This document shows, one piece after another, positions 1 through 8,521 of a stretch of 64,000 bases of DNA. Under the pieces are notes generated by a model, which searched no databases, had not been told where the DNA came from, and saw nothing but the letters and a program-made list of their open reading frames with translations. How positions within the stretch are numbered: the stretch's first letter is position 1; each line of letters starts with the position of its first letter. A program made the position numbers and the translations under genes. The stretch comes from Anthracocystis setariae (Eukaryota > Basidiomycota > Ustilaginomycetes > Ustilaginales > Ustilaginaceae). Where the stretch lies: NCBI GenBank assembly GCA_928724745.1, contig CAKMXJ010000037.1, positions 1 through 64,000 on the forward strand, written 5' to 3'.

Positions 1-7
1 ACCCTAA
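1..7. repeat. Telomeric repeat remnant at the chromosome end
   Basis: The window opens with ACCCTAA, one unit of the CCCTAA telomere strand, directly joined to subtelomeric block A. C-rich repeat on the plus strand at the left edge fits a left chromosome end from which the long terminal array was trimmed or not assembled. Similar short tracts recur inward at 822, 3570, 4389, 4440, 5074 and 8509. Confidence 0.7.
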
Positions 8-821
8 GTTGGCTCCTAGTTGTACATAGTTCCTGAAGTTCCCATGGACTTCATCTGAGGTTTTTTCATCCTCTTCACTGAGGGTTTTTCCTCACAATGA
101 AGTACCTTTCTCTTGATCAAAGTACCTTCCAACCTAGACTGAAGTAGGATCAACCTCTGTGTACTGGCCCTTGAACCCTAGGCAGACCTCATCCAAGTAT
201 GTTGGAACCTGAGTCCAACCAGGTTCAAGTACATTGCCAAGCCATGGTTGAAGATAGGCAGAAGTACCATCAACCTCAGTTGAAGTGCAGGAAGTACACT
301 TCAAGCTTGGTCCAAACTATACTTGGCACATAGTTCAACTTCAAGTCACCCAGCTTGGACTCCATCAGAACACCCCAGCCAGCATCCAAGTTTGAACTTC
401 AACCCTCAGTCAACCTACCCTCAACTTCGGTCAACCCCACCCTCAACTTCGGTCAACCCTACTTGGACCCCATCTTCATACCTGGGCTGGCCGAACTTGG
501 ACCTAGGTTCAAGGTACCTTGGTGTCAACTTTGAACCCCTGTAGCACCGCAACCACTTGCAATTTCACCACTCTTGACATGTGTACAGCCTCTCTATAGG
601 TTCTTCTAGCTGTTCCACACATTGCCTCCACCCTTCCTCCTCTTTGAAAAAAAAATATTCTTCCCCGACAGAATCCTGGCGGCAACTTCAAATGCCCGTA
701 TCTCCGTCAATAGAGTAAACTTTACCCCAAACTCAACGGCTTCTGGCAGCTCTCAGCCAGCTCTACAACTCTCATTAGTACAGATTTGATGGTGACTTTG
801 ATGGGTCCAAGGGAACACCTT
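8..821 (+). repeat. Subtelomeric block A: 5'-truncated copy, 3' region only
   Basis: This ~815-bp stretch is nearly identical to 1210-2023 and 2501-3310. It is the non-coding 3' region that follows the OTU reading frame in the neighbouring copies. It begins abruptly after ACCCTAA and ends in CCTTGTAACCC. Inside are an imperfect 20-bp direct duplication near 415-458, an A-run followed by TTCTTCCCC near 648-666, and a conserved end module (CTACAACTCTCATTAGTACA near 764-783). The 73-codon open frame at 323-544 has no ATG and is identical in all copies only because the DNA is, so I do not call it a gene. Confidence 0.8.
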
Positions 822-856
822 GTAACCCTAACCCCCCTTAACCCTAAACCTAACCC
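822..856. repeat. Interstitial degenerate telomeric repeat between blocks A and B
   Basis: About 35 bp of CCCTAA-like sequence with slips (a CCCCCC run and an AAACC variant). It sits exactly where copy C instead carries the catalytic box of the OTU domain. It joins the CCTTGT end of block A to a point inside the OTU reading frame of block B. Confidence 0.85.
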
Positions 857-1184
857 TTCAGAGGTGGTAAAGTACCTTGAACTTCACCACAACATGGTGG
901 AAGCCATCCTGGCTACCAAGGAAGTACCCAAACACCCCTTCATATCCAAGGGGGAACCTCTGACAGTCAGAACCTACCTTTCTAAGATGGCTAGGCATGG
1001 TACATGGGGGGATGATGCTACTTTAAGTGCAGCAGTCTCCATCTTCAAGCTCAGTTTGGTGATCATCAACCCAGACAGATCCTACTTTGAGGTCAACAAA
1101 GTACCTGTTCCTACCCAGTGGCATGCCCTCTACTACACAGGCAACCACTACGAGCTTGTACTCAAGTTCAACTCAGAGGCATAG
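857..1184 (+). pseudogene. OTU cysteine protease fragment lacking the catalytic Cys box (block B)
   Basis: This is the C-terminal part of an OTU-family protease (deubiquitinase-like fold), about 108 codons up to the stop at 1182-1184. The core GTWGDD, the hydrophobic strands after it and the C-terminal GNHYELV (candidate catalytic His) are present. The Asp-Gly-Asn-Cys box seen in block C is missing, because the copy starts 3' of it. An ATG in the preceding block (786) reads through the telomeric tract into this frame, giving a chimeric 132-codon frame. I see no reason to think it makes a working enzyme. It is a truncated copy, not a decayed one: no stops or frameshifts. Confidence 0.75.
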
Positions 1185-2031
1185 GTACTTGGACCGAAGT
1201 TTGTATATAGTTGGCTCCTAGTTGTACATAGTTCCTGAAGTTCCCATGGACTTCATCTGAGGTTTTTTCATCCTCTTCACTGAGGGTTTTTCCTCACAAT
1301 GAAGTACCTTTCTCTTGATCAAAGTACCTTCCAACCTAGACTGAAGTAGGATCAACCTCTGTGTACTGGCCCTTGAACCCTAGGCAGACCTCATCCAAGT
1401 ATGTTGGAACCTGAGTCCAACCAGGTTCAAGTACATTGCCAAGCCATGGTTGAAGATAGGCAGAAGTACCATCAACCTCAGTTGAAGTGCAAGAAGTACA
1501 CTTCAAGCTTGGTCCAAACTATACTTGGCACATAGTTCAACTTCAAGTCACCCAGCTTGGACTCCATCAGAACACCCCAGCCAGCATCCAAGTTTGAACT
1601 TCAACCCTCAGTCAACCTACCCTCAACTTCGGTCAACCCCACCCTCAACTTCGGTCAACCCTACTTGGACCCCATCTTCATACCTGGGCTGGCCGAACTT
1701 GGACCTAGGTTCAAGGTACCTTGGTGTCAACTTTGAACCCCTGTAGCACCGCAACCACTTGCAATTTCACCACTCTTGACATGTGTACAGCCTCTCTATA
1801 GGTTCTTCTAGCTGTTCCACACATTGCCTCCACCCTTCCTCCTCTTTGAAAAAAAAATATTCTTCCCCGACAGAATCCTGGCGGCAACTTCAAATGCCCG
1901 TATCTCCGTCAATAGAGTAAACTTTACCCCAAACTCAACGGCTTCTGGCAGCTCTCAGCCAGCTCTACAACTCTCATTAGTACAGATTTGATGGTGACTT
2001 TGATGGGTCCAAGGGAACACCTTGTAACCCT
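857..2031 (+). repeat. Subtelomeric block B: OTU 3' end plus 3' region
   Basis: Block B is the OTU fragment (857-1184) followed by the same ~840-bp 3' region as block A, ending CCTTGTAACCCT at 2020-2031. The join to block C has a single telomeric repeat. The only differences from the other copies that I noticed are isolated, for example GCAAGAAG near 1490 against GCAGGAAG near 287 and 2780. Near-identity points to recent copying or gene conversion. Confidence 0.8.
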
Positions 2032-2475
2032 CAAGGTACAGACAACTACAGGATCACATCTGGCTACATCAAGGGAGATGGCAACTGCCAGTTCAGGGTA
2101 CTATCCAAGATCATCTATGGTACCCAAAGTAGCCATCAAAGGGTACGTTCAGAGGTGGTAAAGTACCTTGAACTTCACCACAACATGGTGGAAGCCATCC
2201 TGGCTACCAAGGAAGTACCCAAACACCCCTTCATATCCAAGGGGGAACCTCTGACAGTCAGAACCTACCTTTCTAAGATGGCTAGGCATGGTACATGGGG
2301 GGATGATGCTACTTTAAGTGCAGCAGTCTCCATCTTCAAGCTCAGTTTGGTGATCATCAACCCAGACAGATCCTACTTTGAGGTCAACAAAGTACCTGTT
2401 CCTACCCAGTGGCATGCCCTCTACTACACAGGCAACCACTACGAGCTTGTACTCAAGTTCAACTCAGAGGCATAG
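2032..2475 (+). pseudogene. OTU cysteine protease fragment with catalytic box (block C)
   Basis: The frame stays open from 1981 through 2475 without an in-frame ATG, and copy-specific sequence starts at 2032. It encodes a nearly complete OTU domain: GDGNCQFR (catalytic Asp and Cys, codons around 2074-2097), GTWGDD and the C-terminal NHYELV with a candidate catalytic His. It is homologous to the C-terminal ~130 residues of the protein at 5202-7565 but clearly diverged. The N-terminal part of the parent gene is absent, so this is a 5'-truncated copy. A non-ATG start or fusion transcript could in principle express it. This is the longest of the truncated OTU copies. Confidence 0.75.
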
Positions 2476-3318
2476 GTACTTGGACCGAAGTTTGTATATA
2501 GTTGGCTCCTAGTTGTACATAGTTCCTGAAGTTCCCATGGACTTCATCTGAGGTTTTTTCATCCTCTTCACTGAGGGTTTTTCCTCACAATGAAGTACCT
2601 TTCTCTTGATCAAAGTACCTTCCAACCTAGACTGAAGTAGGATCAACCTCTGTGTACTGGCCCTTGAACCCTAGGCAGACCTCATCCAAGTATGTTGGAA
2701 CCTGAGTCCAACCAGGTTCAAGTACATTGCCAAGCCATGGTTGAAGATAGGCAGAAGTACCATCAACCTCAGTTGAAGTGCAGGAAGTACACTTCAAGCT
2801 TGGTCCAAACTATACTTGGCACATAGTTCAACTTCAAGTCACCCAGCTTGGACTCCATCAGAACACCCCAGCCAGCATCCAAGTTTGAACTTCAACCCTC
2901 AGTCAACCTACCCTCAACTTCGGTCAACCCCACCCTCAACTTCGGTCAACCCTACTTGGACCCCATCTTCATACCTGGGCTGGCCGAACTTGGACCTAGG
3001 TTCAAGGTACCTTGGTGTCAACTTTGAACCCCTGTAGCACCGCAACCACTTGCAATTTCACCACTCTTGACATGTGTACAGCCTCTCTATAGGTTCTTCT
3101 AGCTGTTCCACACATTGCCTCCACCCTTCCTCCTCTTTGAAAAAAAAATATTCTTCCCCGACAGAATCCTGGCGGCAACTTCAAATGCCCGTATCTCCGT
3201 CAATAGAGTAAACTTTACCCCAAACTCAACGGCTTCTGGCAGCTCTCAGCCAGCTCTACAACTCTCATTAGTACAGATTTGATGGTGACTTTGATGGGTC
3301 CAAGGGAACACCTTGTAA
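2032..3318 (+). repeat. Subtelomeric block C: longer OTU 3' copy plus 3' region
   Basis: Block C matches block B base for base over the shared part but extends ~120 bp further 5' into the OTU frame. It ends CCTTGTAA at 3311-3318, where the next block begins after only a partial telomeric unit. Measured start to start at GTTGGCTCC (8, 1210, 2501), spacing is 1202 and 1291 bp. The 89-bp difference is the extra OTU sequence in C less the telomeric insert in B. Confidence 0.8.
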
Positions 3319-3569
3319 CTCCTACGCAGGGAACATCACTGTATAGCACCCCTCTACACATCCCATTAAAGCGTCAGCACCATCAGAGGTGATCAAAAAC
3401 TTTTTTTTCTTCCCCAAGAGAATCTGGCTGCGGACCTTTGACGGTCTGTATCTCGGTGACCACGGAACATGGTTCCGTCAGACTTTGCATACATATACCT
3501 CAGACCTATATCTACAACTCCCATTAGTACAGATTCTTGATCAAAGTGCTCTCCGGCGGGGAGGACCTT
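3319..3569 (+). repeat. Subtelomeric block D: diverged 3' end of the same family
   Basis: The right two-thirds of this block align by eye to the 3' end of blocks A-C: a T-run with CTTCCCCAAGAGAATC, a GTATCTCGGT segment, then CTACAACTCCCATTAGTACA and a terminal CCTTGTAACCC. It is diverged and 5'-truncated relative to them, so it is an older or different subfamily member. A small perfect hairpin (ACGGAAC/GTTCCGT) lies at 3462-3478. No coding potential is evident. Confidence 0.6.
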
Positions 3570-3587
3570 GTAACCCTAACCCTAACC
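3570..3587. repeat. Interstitial telomeric repeat
   Basis: GTAACCCTAACCCTAACC follows the CCTT end of block D. About two and a half telomere units. Confidence 0.9.
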
Positions 3588-3677
3588 GCTTCAAAAAAGC
3601 TCGCTTGCCAAGGCACGCAGCTACCATCCTCATCTTCCAAACACGCCGTTCTCAGTGCTCTTTGGCGACACCGGATG

Positions 3678-3882
3678 TGTTTGATCAACGTCATCAACAC
3701 AATCCGACACCGCAAAAAAGCGAGGATTTTGGACGTTCTTGAACATGTTAGATTGCGTTGAGTAACACGTTCTGCATTGCAAAAAAAGCGGAAATTTTCC
3801 GACATTTCCAGATTTGTTAGATTGTGCCAATTAACACAATCTGTCATTGCAAAAAAGCGAAAAAAATTTTCCGACACGGAAA
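3678..3882. repeat. Three tandem ~68-bp repeats
   Basis: Copies start at about 3678, 3746 and 3815, each beginning TGTT(A/T)GAT, containing a GCAAAAAAGCG core and ending near GA(T/C)TTTCCGAC-type sequence. They are clearly diverged, so the expansion is old. A short GGGAAGCTCGGGAAGCTCGG iteration follows near 3915-3935. Confidence 0.6.
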
Positions 3883-3968
3883 CTCGGGAAATTACCTCGG
3901 GGAGCTCGGAATGCGTCGGGAAGCTCGGGAAGCTCGGGATCCTCCATGAGTCAAACTTGACTCCCCAT

Positions 3969-4274
3969 CTGCGGCCCGTACGCTGCAGCTACCGCACCAA
4001 GCTTTTGCATGCCAAAGTGTACCCATATAGTGCACACACTGACCCCAAGCAGCCCCCAAAGTTTGGCTTGCTCACCGTCGCCACCAGCCAACATGTACGC
4101 GCAGACGTACATTTACGTCAACTACGCCCGCTACGGTGCAGCCACTGTGCCTGGTGTTTGTGTTCCCAAGTCTGTCTATATACTGCACAAACTGACATAA
4201 AAAAACCCCCAGGGTTTTGCTTCCTCATCGACGCCCCCAGCCAAAGTGTACGCGTGGACCTACGTTTACGTAAT
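3969..4274. repeat. Two diverged tandem 153-bp repeats, in frame
   Basis: Copies are 3969-4121 and 4122-4274. Read in the same frame, both give 51 codons starting LRP(V/L)RCS and containing a (A/T)(H/Q)TD-KxPP core and a V(R)xDxxLR end, without stops. Length divisible by three and conserved frame suggest that the stretch once encoded a repeat protein. This is inference from the pattern only. Confidence 0.6.
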
Positions 4275-4388
4275 TTTGCAAAAAAGTATGCAAACAATTT
4301 CGCCAAAATTTTCTGATCACAATCTACAAGATGAGAGCTTTCCAACGGTACCAAATGATCACCATAACTCACAAAGGGTCCCCCCTAT

Positions 4389-4410
4389 GTAACCCTAACC
4401 CTAACCCTAA
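4389..4410. repeat. Interstitial telomeric repeat
   Basis: Three and a half CCCTAA units after the TAT end of block E, followed directly by an A-run. Confidence 0.9.
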
Positions 4411-4455
4411 AAAAAAATAACTCACAAGGGAAACCGAGTGTAACCCTAACCCTAA
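4411..4455 (+). repeat. Tiny block F: 3' end of the block E family plus telomeric repeat
   Basis: About 28 bp (AAAAATAACTCACAAGGG...GAGTG) resembling only the last bases of block E, then GTAACCCTAACCCTAA at 4440-4455. It reads as an extreme 5' truncation of a block E copy whose 3' end is preserved. Confidence 0.5.
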
Positions 4456-5073
4456 GAACCTGAGTCCAACCAGGTTCAAGTACATTGCCAAGCCATGGTT
4501 GAAGATAGGCAGAAGTACCATCAACCTCGGCTGAAGTGCAGGAAGTACACTTCAAGCTCGATCCAAACTATACTTGGCACATAGTTCAACTTCAAGTCAC
4601 CCAGCTTGGACTCCATCAGAACACCCCAGCCAGCATCCAAGTTTGAACTTCAACCCTCAGTCAACCTACCCTCAACTTCGGTCAACCCCACCCTGAACTT
4701 TGGTCAACCCTACTTGGACCCCATCTTCAAACCTGGGTTGACCGAACTTGGACCTAGGTTCAAGGTACCTTGGTGTCAACTTTGAACCCCTGCAGCACCG
4801 CAACCACTTGCAATTTCACCACTCTTAACATATGTACAGCCTCTCTATAGGTTCTTCTAGCTGTTCCACACATTGCCTCCACCCTTCCTCTGCTTTGAAA
4901 AAAAAATATTCTTCCCCGAGAGAATCCTGGCTGGCAACTTCAAATGCCCGTATCTCCGTCAATAGGTTAAACTTTAACCCAAACTCAACGGCTTCTGGCA
5001 GCTCTCAGCCAGCTCTACAACTCTCATTAGTACAGATTTGATGATGAATTTCATGGTCGCTGAGGAGAGCCTT
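4456..5073 (+). repeat. Subtelomeric block G: 5'-truncated, diverged copy of the A-C unit
   Basis: Corresponds to about 205-820 of block A, with scattered substitutions (for example CTCGGCTGAAG for CTCAGTTGAAG). It starts in the middle of the 3' region immediately after telomeric repeat and ends GAGAGCCTTGTAACCC. It is more diverged from A-C than they are from each other, as expected for an older, more proximal copy. Confidence 0.8.
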
Positions 5074-5097
5074 GTAACCCTAACCCTAACCTAACCC
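5074..5097. repeat. Interstitial telomeric repeat
   Basis: GTAACCCTAACCCTAACC followed by one shortened unit. It lies only ~105 bp upstream of the ATG of the OTU gene, so telomeric repeat is effectively part of its 5' flank. Confidence 0.9.
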
Positions 5098-5201
5098 AAA
5101 CGACCGACCAACATCAACTCACTTTGCGCCAGACACAGCACAGACGCCCAAGCAATCCTCTCTTCTTTTCAGCACCTCTCTATTCCCTTGAGAGCGTCAC
5201 A

Positions 5202-7565
5202 ATGGACCATCCATTGCCCATTAGGATGGACCATCAAGTCACCAAAGGATTCATGGCTCCACGTGACCTCGATGCGTGGAACATCAGCCTGTACCCCAAA
5301 GACTTACTCCAGGTGTTCAAGCCAATGTCACCTGTTCAGTTGGTCAGTCATGCTCCCACCATCAAGGACCATCCCACATTCAAGGACTGGGTCAGCGCTG
5401 GCCAGTGCGTCTTCAACATCAAGATCCACCCAAAGTTCAAGATCCCGCTCCTCAACGTCCTCATCTCCGCCGACATCATCATGCTGGGCTCCGACTATCC
5501 TGAAGCTCTGATCCGGGGCAATCAGGTGATCACCTGCAGCGTCTTCATCAACTGTCTGCAGAAGGCGGGTGTTGATACTGTCAGAGTCCAAGGCTACGGC
5601 ATGAAGATGTGGGTCAACTACCCGTATGACGGTCCAGACCTTGGCAACCCTCAACACCCAATGTCGGACCTCAATACCTTTGACCTGGCATGTAACTGGC
5701 CCAGCCAGAACATCTGGCTTGTGACCAACCGACATGACAGCATCCGTGGCCTCCAGCAGTATCCCATCCTCACACCGGTGGGCCAGGGCTTTGGCGGTGT
5801 CCAGATGCCAGTCCAGTATGGTGGTGAGACATATCAGGTGAAGATCTATCCACGCATCGTCCACCAGATCAAGGCACAGGCTGGCAACCACATGCTCAAC
5901 AAGCCAAAGTCAATCTACATCTGCAAGAAGCGGAGAGCGACCCTGCTTGGCCATCTGGCGCACATGGAGAAGCTATCGAGCCAACAGCTTGGTGGCATAC
6001 GGGTTGAGGCTACAATCACCAGCCCAACCCTCAGCCTTGCTGTATGCAACATCACGGCTACTCCTGTGCTCAATATAACCCAGTACATGACGCCACGGGT
6101 TGAGGCAATGGAGCCGTACAAGATACGGAGCATCAAGATCAACAAGGAGGACTACATCAAGAACCTGCGTGATCTGCTGGCCAAAGCAGATGAGCAACAG
6201 GTGTTCTCTGGCAATAACAGCCGCTCTCCTCACCCTGACTCCCAGCAGATCATCATTGACCTCTTCAATGCGCTGGGTTGGCATACTGGACGCTTTGAGC
6301 CAACACGCTGGGATCATCCAGCTGCCTGGTGGCTCCACTCTCAAGGAGAAGCACCAGTGATCACCAGCAATGATGTGGAGATGGAAACACAGGCTGAGGA
6401 GCGCCGTCAGCCATCCAAGGCTCTCCTGAAGCGCCGTCTGCGCACCATGGATGCTCTGCGTAGCTTCTTTGGCCAGATCAAAGGTCAGACACCGTGTCCC
6501 AAGTGTCAGAAGCCAGCGCCAGCACTGTACAACCAAGGTGGGCGCCGTCAGTTCCGCCTGCAGTGCACTGGCTGCAAGGCGCGCCTCAATCAAGAGCAGG
6601 CTCGAGAGTACTTTGGCCAGCTGCTTGATCAAGGCCGTCTGACGGTAGACCTGGGTCCAGAGCCAGTGCCAGAGCCAGAGGCAGCAGCAATGGAGGCAGT
6701 CACTACAGAGGAGGAGGATGTCAACATGCCTGACCTTGGCAGCAACTCTGATTCCTCAGCTGACCAGGCTCCTGTCCATCCTCTGCATGGTCCACGCCGT
6801 CAGAGCAACCGTCTGCGTAGGCGTCTCTCTCCTGCAGCAGCAGCAGCACCAACAGTGGAGCTGCACACGCATGGCACAGATGCGGTGGTGCTCCTCCCAG
6901 CAGCGTCGCCAGCCCCTGCTGTGGTTAGGAGCAGCAGCGCAGAGACCAGCGCTAGCATTCAGGCCATCTTGGATGAGCTTGATGCAGAGCTGGTCTCCAG
7001 CCCAGACCGCAGATGCAGGGAGACACCCAACCCCTTTGTGGCTGAGCTGGTGGTATCACCAGCAGTCACCCTGCCCTCCCGTCAGCCACTGCAGAGCAAG
7101 CCCAGCCTCCATGCTGTTGACAGAGTCACTGTACTGGCTGCTACGCTTTGCAACCTGTATGGTCTGAAGGTCAGCAACATCATTGGCAGGGATGGCAACT
7201 GCATGTTCAGGGCCATGGCATACCACCTGACAGGCAACCAAGACCAGCATATGATGGTCAGGACAAAAGCAATCCACTGGCTGCAGCGGAATCCTGACAT
7301 CCTGCTGGCATTTGCGGCCCAGGGCGATGGGCATCTCTCCGCTGCCACATACCTGGCTAACATGGCCAAGCCAGGAACATGGGGTGACGAGATCATGCTC
7401 ATGGCCATTGCGCAGGCATTCAGCATCTCAATCATGGTCTACTCTGGCATAGACCCTCAGACCGGTGACAGCCATGGCACCGTCTACCCTCACAATGCAG
7501 AGGGACCCCACTATGGCCTGTTTCACCTGGCCAAGTCCCAGCATTATGAGCTCCTGTTCCCCTGA
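5202..7565 (+). CDS. Subtelomeric OTU-domain cysteine protease with novel N-terminal region (787 aa)
   Basis: The start ATG at 5202 has a good context (CACAATGG); an in-frame extension to 5124 begins with TTG only. Residues ~1-380 match no family I can name. Residues 432-458 form a C-x2-C-x19-C-x2-C motif, a likely zinc ribbon. Residues ~480-640 are acidic, Pro/Ala/Ser-rich linker with a basic RRQSNRLRRR patch. Residues ~645-787 are an OTU domain: RDGNCMFR with catalytic Asp664 and Cys667, GTWGDE at 725-730, and SQHYELL near the end with candidate catalytic His781. OTU proteases cleave ubiquitin-type linkages; some transposons (Helitron/Helentron, Zisupton-like) also carry OTU domains. Neighbours are telomeric repeat on both sides and truncated relatives in blocks B and C. 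I infer a mobile or telomere-borne gene rather than a host housekeeping deubiquitinase. The OTU call is firm; the function is open. Confidence 0.85.
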   Translation: MDHPLPIRMDHQVTKGFMAPRDLDAWNISLYPKDLLQVFKPMSPVQLVSHAPTIKDHPTFKDWVSAGQCVFNIKIHPKFKIPLLNVLISADIIMLGSDYPEALIRGNQVITCSVFINCLQKAGVDTVRVQGYGMKMWVNYPYDGPDLGNPQHPMSDLNTFDLACNWPSQNIWLVTNRHDSIRGLQQYPILTPVGQGFGGVQMPVQYGGETYQVKIYPRIVHQIKAQAGNHMLNKPKSIYICKKRRATLLGHLAHMEKLSSQQLGGIRVEATITSPTLSLAVCNITATPVLNITQYMTPRVEAMEPYKIRSIKINKEDYIKNLRDLLAKADEQQVFSGNNSRSPHPDSQQIIIDLFNALGWHTGRFEPTRWDHPAAWWLHSQGEAPVITSNDVEMETQAEERRQPSKALLKRRLRTMDALRSFFGQIKGQTPCPKCQKPAPALYNQGGRRQFRLQCTGCKARLNQEQAREYFGQLLDQGRLTVDLGPEPVPEPEAAAMEAVTTEEEDVNMPDLGSNSDSSADQAPVHPLHGPRRQSNRLRRRLSPAAAAAPTVELHTHGTDAVVLLPAASPAPAVVRSSSAETSASIQAILDELDAELVSSPDRRCRETPNPFVAELVVSPAVTLPSRQPLQSKPSLHAVDRVTVLAATLCNLYGLKVSNIIGRDGNCMFRAMAYHLTGNQDQHMMVRTKAIHWLQRNPDILLAFAAQGDGHLSAATYLANMAKPGTWGDEIMLMAIAQAFSISIMVYSGIDPQTGDSHGTVYPHNAEGPHYGLFHLAKSQHYELLFP

Positions 7566-8508
7566 TCTGTTCCAAGTTCCAAGTTCTGTGTTCCGTATGT
7601 AAATAGTTGTGGGGTCTAGGGCACTTTTTTTCCCACTGGGTTTTTTCCCCTAGACCATGTAAATAGTCGCTCCAATACATAATAGTATACACGTCTACAC
7701 CTTCCTGTCTGTGGTGTTTGGTGGCCCTACCGGTGACTGACCAACAGAGGCAGACAGACCTGCAAAGTGGTTGAATCATCTTTAGAAGGTGTGAGAGCCT
7801 CACCGCACATTAAACAGCAGTGTCTCAATATACAAGTTCAGGTCGGCCCTACCTGACCAGGGTAGGGCTAGGGCTAGGTTCAGGTCCCAAAAAATTTTAG
7901 CCCTAGGGCCTGGAAGACAACTTGCTTAGATAGTGTCTGATATGGCTCCTGCATGCCAGAGAACCCCAGCGCACATCAAAAAATGGCCACTTATTATGCC
8001 AGAAGAGTCCAACCCCTACGGGGGTAGGGCCTGGCCGACACGTTTCACCCTACCCAGCTGCAACCGCAACCGGTACAGCATTGACCTTGCAGATACAGCC
8101 ATTTGGCACCATTTGACATGTATGTCATTAAGAGATGCAGTCCATCCAAGCCACTTTTTTGGTCCACAAAATGCTCCCATGGTCCCCCCTTTGGATTTGG
8201 CCGTTTTTCAACTTCTGCTGCCCCTACACCCTCAGTATGCATTCCCCATCCCTGCTTTCTTGCATACATTCCTATTTCACCATTACGCACCTTCCTGCGG
8301 CATCAGATCCCTCAAAATCCAAAAAAAGTTCTCAGACCCTACCTCGACCCGGGGTCCCGACCCTACTTTCGGTGACCCGCCCTGACCTGTTTTTATAGTC
8401 AACTTGCGTAGGGCCACTTAATGACTTCAGCCAAACTCACCTAGCACTATCCAGTAATGCACAGAGAAGGGGGTGTTATGTCTTCAGCCCTACCACAAGA
8501 TCCCCTTG
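7566..8508 (+). other. 3' flank of the OTU gene, end of block H
   Basis: No supported gene. It begins with T-runs (7627-7656) suitable for a 3' UTR. Short G/C-rich words related to GTAGGGC/GCCCTAC recur on both strands near 7855-7910, 8020-8055 and 8330-8390. The block ends CCCCTTGT and runs into telomeric repeat, the same terminal word as blocks A, B, D and G although the rest differs. Confidence 0.5.
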
Positions 8509-8521
8509 TAACCCTAACCCA
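8509..8521. repeat. Interstitial telomeric repeat capping a broken Gag gene
   Basis: GTAACCCTAACCC abuts, with no spacer, the interrupted Gag reading frame that begins at 8522 (minus strand). This is the most proximal telomeric tract. It marks a former chromosome end. Confidence 0.85.

Larger units (their letters stand above)
3588..4388 (+). repeat. Subtelomeric block E, unrelated to the OTU unit
   Basis: An ~800-bp block with its own 3' end (ATAACTCACAAAGGG...TATGTAACCC). It contains a three-copy ~68-bp tandem repeat and a two-copy 153-bp tandem repeat, listed separately. A reading frame from 3777 to 4316 (TTG start, no ATG) spans both. I recognise no domain in it. Confidence 0.6.

Noticed and set aside
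323..544. 73-codon frame repeated identically at 1525 and 2816
   Set aside because: No ATG, and identity follows from the repeat DNA being identical. Block G does not preserve it convincingly.
509..691. 60-codon minus-strand frame repeated three times in the subtelomere
   Set aside because: Same reason: carried by the repeat, no domain, overlaps the conserved 3' region.
1..5100. CRISPR-like array
   Set aside because: Repeats are ~1.2 kb apart and contain coding sequence; this is a eukaryotic subtelomere.
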